DNA from: Sulfurovum sp. | GTDB taxonomy: Bacteria; Campylobacterota; Campylobacteria; Campylobacterales; Sulfurovaceae | Direction of reading: 5' to 3' | Assembly (NCBI GenBank): GCA_015663065.1 | Contig: DQSX01000166.1 | Span: 1-35,669 of the forward strand | Length of the DNA stretch: 35,669 nt | Shown here: one piece after another, positions 1-7,937 of the stretch | Layout of the letters: each line of letters starts with the position of its first letter | How positions within the stretch are numbered: the first letter of the stretch is position 1 | Position numbers and translations under genes: made by a program | The notes under the pieces: generated by a model | The model's input: the letters and a program-made list of their open reading frames with translations, nothing else | Told to the model about the DNA's origin: nothing | Database searches by the model: none

Positions 1-66
1 CCCTAAAGTGAGATAAGTACTGTAATTGTATGATATGGGTATGATGTGTAACACCTCTATATCGTT

Positions 67-100
67 CGTATTTTAGGGGTATTATAGCGTATTTTAGGGG
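67..100 (-). promoter_or_regulatory. Direct-repeat operator-like site around a TATAAT box
   Basis: The 13-base word CGTATTTTAGGGG occurs at 67-79 and again at 88-100, exactly 21 bases apart, about two helical turns. Read on the minus strand, a perfect TATAAT (81-86) lies between the two copies. This is the layout of a promoter whose -10 box is covered by a repressor or activator binding two half-sites on one face of the DNA. A promoter here would drive a minus-strand gene whose start lies left of the window. The repeat and the box are seen directly; the regulatory role is inferred. Confidence 0.4.
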
Positions 101-162
101 ATTAATGAACTATATAGTTCTGGGAAGGTACAGCTGTAGAAGTTACAGTTAACTAATCTACT

Positions 163-187
163 GTAATGCCCTAATATTGGGCATTAC
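163..187. repeat. Perfect 9-bp inverted repeat (hairpin)
   Basis: GTAATGCCC (163-171) and GGGCATTAC (179-187) are perfect inverted copies around a 7-base AT loop. There is no immediate T-run on either side, so it is not a classic intrinsic terminator. A second, overlapping inverted pair, TTACAGT at 143-149 and ACTGTAA at 160-166, shares part of the left arm. The function is unknown; it could be a remnant mobile-element end or a protein-binding site. Confidence 0.4.
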
Positions 188-251
188 AAATTCTTTAAAG
201 AAAAAATAACTATATTTTTTTCTTCTCTACTGCTACATGAGTAATCCCAGA

Positions 252-372
252 TTAATCACTTAATATATTTTTAAAATCATTTTGAAATTTTTTCTCTTCA
301 AAAATTCCTAGTTAACCGCTCCAACTGACTCATTTGTTCATCTGTTAAAGATATTGTAATTTGCTGTGCCAT
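252..372 (-). pseudogene. Frameshifted remnant of a small ribbon-helix-helix-like protein
   Basis: A minus-strand ATG at 370-372 follows a good GGAG ribosome-binding site (8-base spacing) and opens a frame beginning MAQQITISLTDEQMSQLERL. It stops at 298-300 after only 24 residues. Shifting by one base near 303-309 continues an open frame (GIFEEKKFQNDFKNILSD) to a stop at 252-254. A beta strand (QQITISL) followed by a helix beginning DEQM resembles the start of ribbon-helix-helix antitoxins and repressors. A single-base insertion has probably broken it. The alternative is that it is a genuine 24-residue peptide, or a sequencing error. I see no partner toxin frame nearby. Confidence 0.4.
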
Positions 373-474
373 GTATATTTCTCCATAGTAGTTAGTGTAA
401 ATCTTAACATAAGTAGATGACTCAAATATTAATAAGAGTATGCATAGAAAGTACATTTTTATAGTAAGATAAGC

Positions 475-480
475 TATAAT
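475..480 (+). promoter_or_regulatory. Probable -10 box for the hydrogenase protease gene
   Basis: A perfect TATAAT at 475-480 lies 27 bases before the ATG at 508, giving an expected short leader. The region where a -35 box would sit (about 452-457) is only AT-rich, which is usual for the housekeeping sigma factor of Campylobacterota. Confidence 0.45.
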
Positions 481-507
481 CTGTCAATAAATCAAAAATG
501 GAACACT

Positions 508-1038
508 ATGGTAATTCTCGGAATTGGAAACGTACTACAAAAAGATGATGGTTTGGGTGTTTATGCTGCTACGTATCTCAAAGAGAATTATATTTTTTCT
601 GAAGATGTATCTGTAATTAATGGTGGTGTTGAGGGAATTAATCTTCTGAATATTTTTATGGACAATGATAAAATTTTAATATTGGATACGATAGAAATAG
701 AAGACAAGCCTGGATCCATCTACGCCATCCCTTCAGGTGAACTCTCCGGACGTGGTCTAAACAGTGGAGGTGCACATGAAATTGGTGTACTTCAATGTAT
801 AGATATGCTGGAACTTCAAGGGAAAGCTATTCCGGAAACAACCATTTTGGGTATAGTACCTGCTGAAGTGACTTTTGACATTGCTTTAAGTTACATACTT
901 GAAGAACATTTTAATGACTATATAAAAGTGGCACTCAATTTTTTAAACAAACATCATATTGAAGCTATTTTAAAAGACAATATTCTTACACTGGATGAAA
1001 TTATCAACAAAGCAAAAGATCCCTCTTTTAACCTTTAA
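508..1038 (+). CDS. [NiFe]-hydrogenase maturation protease (HyaD/HybD/HydD family)
   Basis: This 176-residue endopeptidase family member cleaves the C-terminal tail of a hydrogenase large subunit after nickel insertion, in the cytoplasm. It opens with the family's GIGNVLQKDDGLG motif. All three expected nickel ligands are present: Asp14 (Glu16 in E. coli HybD), Asp60 in ILILDT (HybD Asp62) and His90 in GGAHE (HybD His93). Length is normal for the family. It is the only gene on the plus strand beside the hydrogenase locus, and its stop overlaps the convergent DUF695/RraB gene by 4 bases. The only large subunit in this window with a cleavable tail is HydB, so HydB is its likely substrate. This matters because the protease encoded inside the hyd operon (12123-12674) lacks two of these ligands. 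I left the symbol empty because it is not in the hydD position. Confidence 0.9.
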   Translation: MVILGIGNVLQKDDGLGVYAATYLKENYIFSEDVSVINGGVEGINLLNIFMDNDKILILDTIEIEDKPGSIYAIPSGELSGRGLNSGGAHEIGVLQCIDMLELQGKAIPETTILGIVPAEVTFDIALSYILEEHFNDYIKVALNFLNKHHIEAILKDNILTLDEIINKAKDPSFNL

Positions 1039-1784
1039 CTCTTTACTATACTGGTCTCCCATCCGTCATAGTGTGCATCATATATTTCAAGCATATCAAT
1101 CAGATGAAGTGTTAGTTCATCTATATCATGATAAAAAGGTTTGTCGGTCCGATAGAAGCTTATGCCCTTATATCCCTCTTCATTCGTTAATTCATCTTTT
1201 ATTTTGAAACCTTCTTCTATGAGTTTTTCTATCATTTCTTCTTTTTTATATTCACTTTGAAAAAATACTTTATGCTCAATAGCACGAGGGAGATAGAGAT
1301 TATCTTCTTTTGCTTTTAGCTGATCACAGACTTTATGGTTTTGAATAATTTGCCACTCTCGTGGTGTAGGATAAAGCAATTTTTGATAATAGTTCCACGC
1401 TGCATCTTCCTGAAATCCGCTTGTGACCTCATAACTCTCAAACTCATCAAGTGCGAAGTTTAAAAAATCCTGCCAGTTGTAGGTAAATTGCAAATAATAC
1501 AAAAAAGTCACATGACCGTCTGAAATTACACGTCCCACATATTTGCCAATACGAAACTTGATCAACGATGCTTCAAGTTTATCTTCCAAATAGATGATCT
1601 CAGGTTCTTCACTGTCAGACAAAAGCCCCTTTTCGCTGGACTCTTTCAGTGCGACTTTTACAAAGGCAATCTGCGGATAAATATTTTTTATTTCATCAAT
1701 TTCCATGGAAATACCGGCATTGAACAACACTGATGCCGGCTTTCCTTCCAGGTTTTTCATATAGAGTTCCCAGTATTCTTGCAT
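1035..1784 (-). CDS. DUF695 domain plus RraB-like domain protein
   Basis: This is a 249-residue cytoplasmic protein. The N-terminal two thirds match the DUF695 pattern (function unknown). The C-terminal portion, from about KVFFQSEYKKEEMIEKL to the YDGWET ending, resembles RraB, known in E. coli as an inhibitor of RNase E. The frame can be extended to a TTG at 1808, but the ATG at 1784 has an AGGAG site about 6 bases upstream and is the better start. It lies 10 bases after hypA and appears to be the last gene of the hydrogenase transcript. Whether it acts on RNA turnover or hydrogenase assembly cannot be told from sequence. Campylobacterota generally use RNase J/Y rather than RNase E, so an RNase E role is doubtful. 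Confidence 0.75.
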   Translation of the reverse strand: MQEYWELYMKNLEGKPASVLFNAGISMEIDEIKNIYPQIAFVKVALKESSEKGLLSDSEEPEIIYLEDKLEASLIKFRIGKYVGRVISDGHVTFLYYLQFTYNWQDFLNFALDEFESYEVTSGFQEDAAWNYYQKLLYPTPREWQIIQNHKVCDQLKAKEDNLYLPRAIEHKVFFQSEYKKEEMIEKLIEEGFKIKDELTNEEGYKGISFYRTDKPFYHDIDELTLHLIDMLEIYDAHYDGWETSIVKS

Positions 1785-1794
1785 TTTTTCTCCT

Positions 1795-2136
1795 TTATTC
1801 CATTTCAAGGCTCATGAGGTACATATCTTCCCCGTCAAGCACTTTTACATTTAAACTCTCGCACTCTATGCAGTAGTAACGCACTTCATCTACTTCAAAC
1901 TCTGCTTGACACTCCCGGCATTGGAGTTTAAGTTTCTGCTCATTGATGATGAACTCTGCCCCGTCACACATGGTTCCCTCTTTAAAAGTATCGAAGGCTA
2001 CTTGAAGCAGGTGAATTTCAATACCACTCATTACACCGATCTTGCAGATGACTTTGATTATTTTATCTGCAGCATTCTGTTCTGCGATCTCTTCACACTG
2101 GTTTAAGAGTGCCTGTACTACACTGTATTCATGCAT
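1795..2136 (-). CDS. hypA: Hydrogenase nickel incorporation protein HypA
   Basis: HypA delivers nickel to the hydrogenase large-subunit precursor together with HypB. The protein is 113 residues, the normal size. It starts MHEYSVVQALL, giving the N-terminal Met-His-Glu nickel site, and carries the structural zinc site as CRECQAEF followed by CIEC. A longer open frame runs upstream to 2286 but only reads into the dispersed repeat at 2158-2215. The ATG at 2136 is set by the N-terminal motif and by an AAGGAG-like site just upstream. It overlaps the end of hypX by 8 bases, suggesting translational coupling. Confidence 0.95.
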   Translation of the reverse strand: MHEYSVVQALLNQCEEIAEQNAADKIIKVICKIGVMSGIEIHLLQVAFDTFKEGTMCDGAEFIINEQKLKLQCRECQAEFEVDEVRYYCIECESLNVKVLDGEDMYLMSLEME

Positions 2137-3832
2137 GGTTTTTCTCCTTGGCTTGGGCTTCGACAGGCTCAGCCACCGCTGTAATGTGATTGTCTGCTTC
2201 CTGAGCTTGTCGAAGGAGGAACCTATTTGGTGTTTCTCTTGGACATATTTTATAAACAAATTCTTTTCTAAGATCATGGAAATCACTTTTAGTATCCCAA
2301 AACTCAGGATGCATCACTTCAAGTTCCCTCTCTTTGCATGCTTCTATATGCTCCCTTTGTGTTTCCAAATGATCCTGCTTCTTCCATATATACTCATCAT
2401 TATACGTATTTTTTGCAAAGGTATGCAATGCTTCGTAATAATGTTCATGTGTAAACACTTCATCTATCATTTTTATGGATTTTGCTTTCTCTACTGAAAG
2501 TGGGTAACAGTCATTCAATAAAGACTCTGCCATCTCTTTCCCTACCCGTTTTGCTAACGTGTAACTATGGTATTCACTGCCGCTTAGTCCCAATGTTTTA
2601 TAGTGAGGGTTCAGCACTACACCTTCTTTACCCACAGCATAATCACAGGCAAGTCCCATAAACACGCCCCCTGCACCGGCATTTCGTCCAAAAGAAGCAA
2701 TAGTGACCACTTCCTCTGCAAAGAGAATAGTTCGGATAAGGTCATTCATGGCATTAATGTTTGCCCAGCCATCTTCACCCTGCTTTGCAGAATCTTCCAG
2801 AATATTCAAGTGGATGCCGTTGGAGAAAAAATCCATACCACCTATGAGTACCAGAACTTCACACTCATTTTTTAAAAACTCCACAGCATATTTCAAACGT
2901 ATACACTGATCTGCAGACATCGCTCCATTGTGAAAATTAAAACAGAGATAGGCTACGTTATCACGTTTTTCAACACTTGTTTCATAAAAAGTACTGTAAC
3001 TCTTGTCAAAAAGTAGTGGCAGCCTCTCCTCTTTTGTACCTGCAAGTTTTTCTTTCAATACATACGTCGCAGGAAGTTTAAATTTTCCTGCTTCTTTTAA
3101 GTGACTGATCCACACAGCACCGTCAATAGTCCCCAAACAAATGGCACCATCTCTCTTGGCAAGGATCTCTTTGGGTCTCCCTCTAAATTTATCTTCTTTC
3201 CATACACCATACAGATAACACTTCAAACCCAATATCTCATCGAGCACTCCGGGAAATGAGTCTGAGAGATTTATTTTATCTATAATGGTTTGGGTATCAT
3301 CTTTTAACCAATCAATGGCTCTTTTTTCTTGTGTAAATTTTTCATGTATAGGATTTAGAAGTTGCGGTATTTTTTCATTGTTTTCAAGATTCACAAAAAA
3401 CTGTTCTAATGCTTTTAAAGAAGCCTGTACGATCTCCTGACGATAGAGTGAAGCTTTATATGTTTCCCGAACAGTAAAATTCTCCTGTGCATAAATGTCA
3501 CCACCGTCATAAAGTGCGTTAGCTTCAAAAATGACCACTCCCCAGACTTTGGTATGGCTTTTAAGTGCATACTCCAGTGCATTGGGTCCCCTGTCACCTA
3601 AAGGTCCGGGATGAAAGATATAGGTCGGATAGTTTTCATAAATACTTTCAGGCAGATACCGTTTCAAATATGGACATAAGATCAATTCTGGTTCAAATAC
3701 TCCTATCTCATCGAGCATTTGCCCCTCAGATATGGCATAGGCTACAGCAATCTCATCTCCTCTGTCTTTTAAAGCAGTATAGACAGCTTGAGTCTGAGAA
3801 TTAAAAGCAGTGCACAGCAGGAGTATTTTCAT
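2129..3832 (-). CDS. hypX: HypX/HoxX, CO-ligand-forming maturation enzyme
   Basis: HypX makes the carbon monoxide ligand of the [NiFe] active site from formyl-tetrahydrofolate, which allows maturation under oxygen. The 567 residues hold a formyltransferase-like N-terminal half (HPGPLGDRGPNALEYAL at 74-90) and an enoyl-CoA hydratase/isomerase-like C-terminal half (GGMDFFSNGIHL, then SFGRNAGAGGVFMGLACDY). It lies 9 bases after hypE and overlaps hypA. The last roughly 25 residues (from LLRQAQEAD to the end) are encoded by a dispersed palindromic repeat at 2158-2215, so the natural C-terminus was probably near RETPNRF and has been replaced or extended. Presence of hypX fits a microaerobic hydrogen oxidiser. 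Confidence 0.92.
   Translation of the reverse strand: MKILLLCTAFNSQTQAVYTALKDRGDEIAVAYAISEGQMLDEIGVFEPELILCPYLKRYLPESIYENYPTYIFHPGPLGDRGPNALEYALKSHTKVWGVVIFEANALYDGGDIYAQENFTVRETYKASLYRQEIVQASLKALEQFFVNLENNEKIPQLLNPIHEKFTQEKRAIDWLKDDTQTIIDKINLSDSFPGVLDEILGLKCYLYGVWKEDKFRGRPKEILAKRDGAICLGTIDGAVWISHLKEAGKFKLPATYVLKEKLAGTKEERLPLLFDKSYSTFYETSVEKRDNVAYLCFNFHNGAMSADQCIRLKYAVEFLKNECEVLVLIGGMDFFSNGIHLNILEDSAKQGEDGWANINAMNDLIRTILFAEEVVTIASFGRNAGAGGVFMGLACDYAVGKEGVVLNPHYKTLGLSGSEYHSYTLAKRVGKEMAESLLNDCYPLSVEKAKSIKMIDEVFTHEHYYEALHTFAKNTYNDEYIWKKQDHLETQREHIEACKERELEVMHPEFWDTKSDFHDLRKEFVYKICPRETPNRFLLRQAQEADNHITAVAEPVEAQAKEKNHA
2158..2215. repeat. Dispersed palindromic repeat at the hypX-hypA junction
   Basis: CTTCGACAGGCTCAG (2158-2172) and CTGAGCTTGTCGAAG (2201-2215) form an inverted pair with one mismatch, which becomes a G-U pair in RNA, around a 28-base loop. 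The same arm sequence occurs three times in hypF at 8705-8768. It lies inside the hypX reading frame and just upstream of the hypA ribosome-binding site, so the RNA hairpin could modulate hypA translation or protect the upstream message. I recall similar CTGAGCCTGTCGAAG elements from several bacterial phyla, but cannot check that here. Confidence 0.8.
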
Positions 3833-3841
3833 TGATACTGC

Positions 3842-4834
3842 TTAACAGATACGAGGCAAAAGCTCACCCGTAGGCAAGTCTAAAAAGCGTTTAGTACCCC
3901 AGGAAGAGTTGAGTATCACTTTCCCTTCATACTGTTTGGTCACTGTGGCGATCACAGCTGAACTGGTATGTGTATTTTGCAATATTTCCAGAGCTTTGGC
4001 TTCATCCGCTTGTGCTACAGCTAAAACAAAAGTCCCTTCATTGGCAAGAGAGACCGCTTCAAACCCAAGCATTTCGCAAATACCCTTTACCTCTTCCTGC
4101 ACAGGAATACGCTCTTCTTCTACTTCAATGCAGACAGTTGAACTCTTTGCCCACTCATTCAGGACAGCTGCCACACCGCCACGTGTTGCATCTCGAAGCG
4201 CAACAATTTCAATATCTGCATCCATCAGTGCTTTTACCTGCGGATAAAGTGAAGCACAATCCGTCTGAAGCGAACTCTCAAGCTCTATCCCCTCACGAGA
4301 TGCAAAAATAGTTGCCCCATGTGCACCGACATCACGGCTCACTAAAACACTCATGCCCTCTTCTAAAGCAGAAGCAGAGATGCCTTTTTGCTCTATCTTT
4401 CCTATACCAGTGGTATTGATAAAAAGTTTGTCTACTGATCCTTTTGGTACAACTTTTGTGTCACCGCCTACAACCAAAGCACCATTTATCTCAAGCTCTT
4501 TTTTCATAGACTTGACAATTTTTTCAAGCTCACGTGTGGAGAATCCCTCTTCAATAATGACAGAACAGGTCAGATACTCCGGTTTGGCACCCATCATAGC
4601 CAAGTCATTACAGGTACCGCAAACTGCTAGTTTTCCGATGTCTCCACCAGGGAAAAAGAGAGGACTGACAGTAAAAGAGTCTGTCGTAAAAGCAAGCTTC
4701 CCCTCTTCAATGACTGCCGCATCTTCACTCTTTGCCAAAATATCATTTTCAAAGTGTTTATAAAAGATTTTTTGAATTAATTCGTTATTCTCTTCACCAC
4801 CGTTACCGTGAGCGATAGTTACATTTTTAGTCAT
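3842..4834 (-). CDS. hypE: Hydrogenase maturation protein HypE
   Basis: HypE dehydrates the carbamoyl group passed from HypF to its C-terminal cysteine, giving thiocyanate, the source of the active-site cyanide ligands. The 330-residue protein has the AIR-synthase/PurM-like fold motifs (AHGNGGEENNELI near the start, AFTTDSFTVSP, and the GGDIGKLAVCGTCNDLAMMGA stretch whose core is CGTCNDLAM). It ends in the required PRIC, so the modifiable cysteine is the last residue. It sits between hypD (104-base gap) and hypX. Confidence 0.97.
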   Translation of the reverse strand: MTKNVTIAHGNGGEENNELIQKIFYKHFENDILAKSEDAAVIEEGKLAFTTDSFTVSPLFFPGGDIGKLAVCGTCNDLAMMGAKPEYLTCSVIIEEGFSTRELEKIVKSMKKELEINGALVVGGDTKVVPKGSVDKLFINTTGIGKIEQKGISASALEEGMSVLVSRDVGAHGATIFASREGIELESSLQTDCASLYPQVKALMDADIEIVALRDATRGGVAAVLNEWAKSSTVCIEVEEERIPVQEEVKGICEMLGFEAVSLANEGTFVLAVAQADEAKALEILQNTHTSSAVIATVTKQYEGKVILNSSWGTKRFLDLPTGELLPRIC

Positions 4835-4938
4835 ACTTTATTCCTTGCTCTTTTTCTTTTTTGCTTCGTTTTTTCTAAAAAATTGAAGAGAGAAACAACG
4901 CCTCAATTCAACTTAACAGGAAATACAAAAAACAAATA

Positions 4939-6081
4939 TTACAATAAATTCCCATATTTATAATAAGCCGCACAAGCCCCCTCAGAACTCACCATACAAG
5001 ACCCAATAGGTGTTGTAGGCTTACAAGCCGTACCAAAAATAGTACACTCCGGCGGTTTTGCCATACCTCTGAGGATATCTCCGCAGATACAAAGCTTATG
5101 ATCTTCTATCTCTGCAATAGGAAGCACATCCCGGTAAACAACTTCTGCATCCAGAGAAGCAAATTCATCTTTTAACTTAAGTCCGCTGTCGGGGACATTC
5201 CCCAGCCCTCTCCATCTAAAAAGATCCATCTTTTCAAAATATCTCTCTATGAGTTCCTGTGCTTTTAGATTTCCCTCATAGTTGACCACTCTTTTGTACT
5301 GAACTTCCAATTCACAACGATCCTCAACAAACTGTTTGACGATCATAGAGATACCCTGCATCACATCCACAGGTTCAAACCCGGACACCACTACTGGTCG
5401 CCCGTACTCTTTTGGAAATTTATCATAAATTTTTGCACCGGATATGACAGAGACATGACTTGGGCCTATGAAGGCATCTATTTGATTATTGTAAGAGTCA
5501 ATATGCACATCACGGCTGTCTATGAGTTCTGCCATCACTTCCGGCACAGTGACATGATTGATGTGAAAAAGAATGTTCGGAATACCAAGCTTAATAACCT
5601 GCTCTACCAATACTGCGGTCATAGGGGTGGTCGTTTCAAAACCTATGGCAAAAAATATTACCTTTTTATCCGGATTCTCTCGGGCTATCGTAATACACTC
5701 CATAGGCGAGTAGACAAAACGCACATCTGCACCTTTGGCTCTTGCATCCTGCAGGCTTCCGTTAGACCCCGGTACTTTTATCATATCTCCCAGTGTAACG
5801 AGAATCACATCAGGCTGCATCGCCAAAACATAGGCATGGTCAATACGCTCTTTGGGCATAATGCAGACCGGACATCCCGGACCATGAATGAAGGTGATAT
5901 TTTCAGGCATAAGTTGAGGCAGACCGAACTTCATGATCGTATGGGTATGTCCACCGCACACTTCCATAATGTTAAGGGGAGTTTTTAGTCTCTTTGCATC
6001 TTCTGCGATAATTTTGGCATAAGCTTTGATCGTTTCCCCATCTCGAAAATCATCATAAAGATTTTTGAGTTCTAAAGACAT
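4939..6081 (-). CDS. hypD: Hydrogenase maturation protein HypD
   Basis: HypD is the [4Fe-4S] scaffold on which, with HypC, the Fe(CN)2CO unit is built. The 380-residue product shows the diagnostic motifs in order: CGGHTHTIMKFG near residue 42, GPGCPVCIMP, and a cysteine-rich C-terminus (CICGDILRG, PPECTIFGTAC, GSCMVSSEGAC). Its ATG directly abuts the hypC stop codon with no spacer, so the two partners are translationally coupled. The following 104 bases before hypE hold no clear gene or terminator. Confidence 0.97.
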   Translation of the reverse strand: MSLELKNLYDDFRDGETIKAYAKIIAEDAKRLKTPLNIMEVCGGHTHTIMKFGLPQLMPENITFIHGPGCPVCIMPKERIDHAYVLAMQPDVILVTLGDMIKVPGSNGSLQDARAKGADVRFVYSPMECITIARENPDKKVIFFAIGFETTTPMTAVLVEQVIKLGIPNILFHINHVTVPEVMAELIDSRDVHIDSYNNQIDAFIGPSHVSVISGAKIYDKFPKEYGRPVVVSGFEPVDVMQGISMIVKQFVEDRCELEVQYKRVVNYEGNLKAQELIERYFEKMDLFRWRGLGNVPDSGLKLKDEFASLDAEVVYRDVLPIAEIEDHKLCICGDILRGMAKPPECTIFGTACKPTTPIGSCMVSSEGACAAYYKYGNLL

Positions 6082-6372
6082 TTATGCACCTCTTGCCGGA
6101 CACTCATCATCTTCCAGAATAGCCCTCTTGCGCTCATCTTCATTCATGAGTTCGAGTATCTCCCGGTAAGTCTCAATGGAAGCGAGTGCCTCTTCTTCAT
6201 CTATCTTATTCATCACAAAACCGATGTGTAAAAGTACATAATCACCAATATTTACATCTTCATCATCCATCATCATAAGATTTGCATCACGTTGGACACC
6301 CATAGTATCTACGGTACACATCATTTTGTCATCTGAAACTTTTACTACTTTACTGGGGATCGACAGACACAC
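6082..6372 (-). CDS. hypC: Hydrogenase maturation chaperone HypC
   Basis: HypC/HybG-family chaperones carry the iron-ligand complex from HypD to the large-subunit precursor. The protein is 96 residues and starts MCLSIPSKVV, in which Cys2 is the essential ligand. It also has the typical DYVLLHIGFVMNKIDEEEA segment. The C-terminal 20 residues are charged and end in CPARGA, a little longer than E. coli HypC. It follows hypB by 16 bases. Confidence 0.96.
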   Translation of the reverse strand: MCLSIPSKVVKVSDDKMMCTVDTMGVQRDANLMMMDDEDVNIGDYVLLHIGFVMNKIDEEEALASIETYREILELMNEDERKRAILEDDECPARGA

Positions 6373-6388
6373 ACTTTCTCCTTTTTTA

Positions 6389-7192
6389 CTACACTCTCAT
6401 TTTACGTTTGAATTCTATCCACTCTGCTACTGCTTTGACTGAATCTCTATCGTTCACACTGACTTCCAGTATGTCTACATTTGGCTTGATGCGTCTTGCC
6501 TCTGCTTTTTCTGCTTCCATATCATATTGAAAGTGAGGAAGCAGATCTGTTTTGGTAATAAGCACAAGATCTGCCTGACGGAACATCACAGGATACTTGG
6601 CTATTTTATCTTCACCCTCCGGGATGGAGACCAGCACAATGTTCAAGTGCGTACCCACATCATAAGATGCCGGACAGACAAGATTCCCTACATTCTCCAC
6701 AAAACAGACATCCAACTCATCAAGAGGCATATCGTGCAGACCCTTATGTACCATAAAAGCATCCAGGTGACAGGCTGATCCGGTCTGTATCTGCATCGCA
6801 GGAATACCTTTTGCTTTCAGTCTGTCCGCATCTTTACTGGTCTCAAGATCACCCTCTACTACACCGAATTTAAACGCTGCTACATCTGAAAGGTGTTCTA
6901 AAAGTGTTGTTTTTCCAGACCCCGGAGAACTCATAAGGTTGATGCCCAGAATTCCTTTTGCGTTAAAGTGACTTCTATTATGTTCTGCTTCATGATCATT
7001 TTTATCTAAGATCTTTTGAATGACAGAAATGGTCTTTACATCATTAAGTTGAGGGTTATGATGCAAATTTTCATGTGCTTGCTGATGGTCATGGGAAGCA
7101 CCATGCGAGTGAAAGGTCTCTCCTCCGTCATGACTGTGTTCATGGGAATGTTCTTCCGTGCCTCTAATACTGCAACCGCAATCTGTACACAT
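6389..7192 (-). CDS. hypB: Hydrogenase nickel incorporation GTPase HypB
   Basis: HypB is the GTPase that loads nickel into the large subunit with HypA. The 267 residues include an N-terminal CTDCGC motif, comparable to the high-affinity nickel site of E. coli HypB. A histidine-rich stretch follows (about residues 15-46), typical of nickel-storing forms. The GTPase domain has Walker A GSPGSGKTT, the metal-site SACHLD and ENVGNLVCPA segments, and KTDLL for guanine recognition. It directly follows the nickel permease gene, with 9 bases between, coupling import and insertion. Confidence 0.97.
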   Translation of the reverse strand: MCTDCGCSIRGTEEHSHEHSHDGGETFHSHGASHDHQQAHENLHHNPQLNDVKTISVIQKILDKNDHEAEHNRSHFNAKGILGINLMSSPGSGKTTLLEHLSDVAAFKFGVVEGDLETSKDADRLKAKGIPAMQIQTGSACHLDAFMVHKGLHDMPLDELDVCFVENVGNLVCPASYDVGTHLNIVLVSIPEGEDKIAKYPVMFRQADLVLITKTDLLPHFQYDMEAEKAEARRIKPNVDILEVSVNDRDSVKAVAEWIEFKRKMRV

Positions 7193-7201
7193 ATCTATCC
7201 T

Positions 7202-7840
7202 TTATCCTATTAATATATTTGTTCCTACAACAAGTGATATCACACCCGCTGTGGCAAAAGCTTTTCTTACATTTTTAATGTTGCCCAGGAAATTCTGATT
7301 AATGTAAAGAATAAGCATTCCGAAAGCTACAAAAATGAGCATGACCCCTAAAGTAAAGGCTCCGACCATTGTGAAATCAACAACACCACCCTGAACGACA
7401 CCAAGTGTGATCAGCATACCCCTTACACCGCCTATTCCCATGAGAAGCCCCAGGGCAAAAGAAGAAGTGGTATCTCTGTTATCATGTTCATGTGACTTAC
7501 CGAACCAAATATGTATATGTTCTTTGCCTTCATGCATGTGCTTGCGAAGCTGTATGCGATCCGTTGCCACTATAAAGAGCAGGTACAGCCCCATGGCGAT
7601 GATCACTGTAGCAGATATGATATCTCCGTAAGCCAGGATCTCTTCAGAAATGTGTACACTCTGCAGTACTTTGGCAAAGACAAAAAGACTAAGCCCGTGA
7701 CCTATAGCAAAAAGTGTTGTAATAAGAAGTGTTTTCTTTTTGTTTTTCCCTATGGAAAAATCAGCAATGGCAGTAAGATGGTCAGGCCCAAATGCATGCA
7801 GTATGCCGTACCAAAAAATAACTAGTAACGATAGTTCCAT
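7202..7840 (-). CDS. Nickel/cobalt permease-like membrane protein
   Basis: This 212-residue inner-membrane protein has about six hydrophobic segments. The first carries ILHAFGPDHLTAIADF, which matches the His-x5-Asp-His metal motif of NiCoT/RcnA/UreH-type nickel and cobalt transporters. A cytoplasmic loop is histidine-rich (HMHEGKEHIHI and KSHEHD). The frame opens at a GTG at 7873, but the ATG at 7840 has GAGGAG 6 bases upstream and is preferred. Its place immediately before hypB points to nickel import for hydrogenase. The family cannot be fixed more finely from sequence; export is possible in principle but does not fit the context. Confidence 0.8.
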   Translation of the reverse strand: MELSLLVIFWYGILHAFGPDHLTAIADFSIGKNKKKTLLITTLFAIGHGLSLFVFAKVLQSVHISEEILAYGDIISATVIIAMGLYLLFIVATDRIQLRKHMHEGKEHIHIWFGKSHEHDNRDTTSSFALGLLMGIGGVRGMLITLGVVQGGVVDFTMVGAFTLGVMLIFVAFGMLILYINQNFLGNIKNVRKAFATAGVISLVVGTNILIG

Positions 7841-7937
7841 AAAGGCTCCTCTCAAAACTGAATCATAATTCACTAATGATAGTATTTATATATTAATACA
7901 AAGTTAAAAAAACAGAAATTTCTACAAAGAACTAAAG

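Noticed and set aside
2137..2286. Upstream extension of the hypA frame (50 extra codons)
   Set aside because: The extension only reads through the dispersed repeat and the hypX tail. The MHE metal motif and ribosome-binding site fix the start at 2136.
2042..2497. Plus-strand open frames opposite hypA, hypX, hypF, hydB and other genes
   Set aside because: They lie fully antisense to strongly recognisable genes, lack ribosome-binding sites and have no recognisable motifs.
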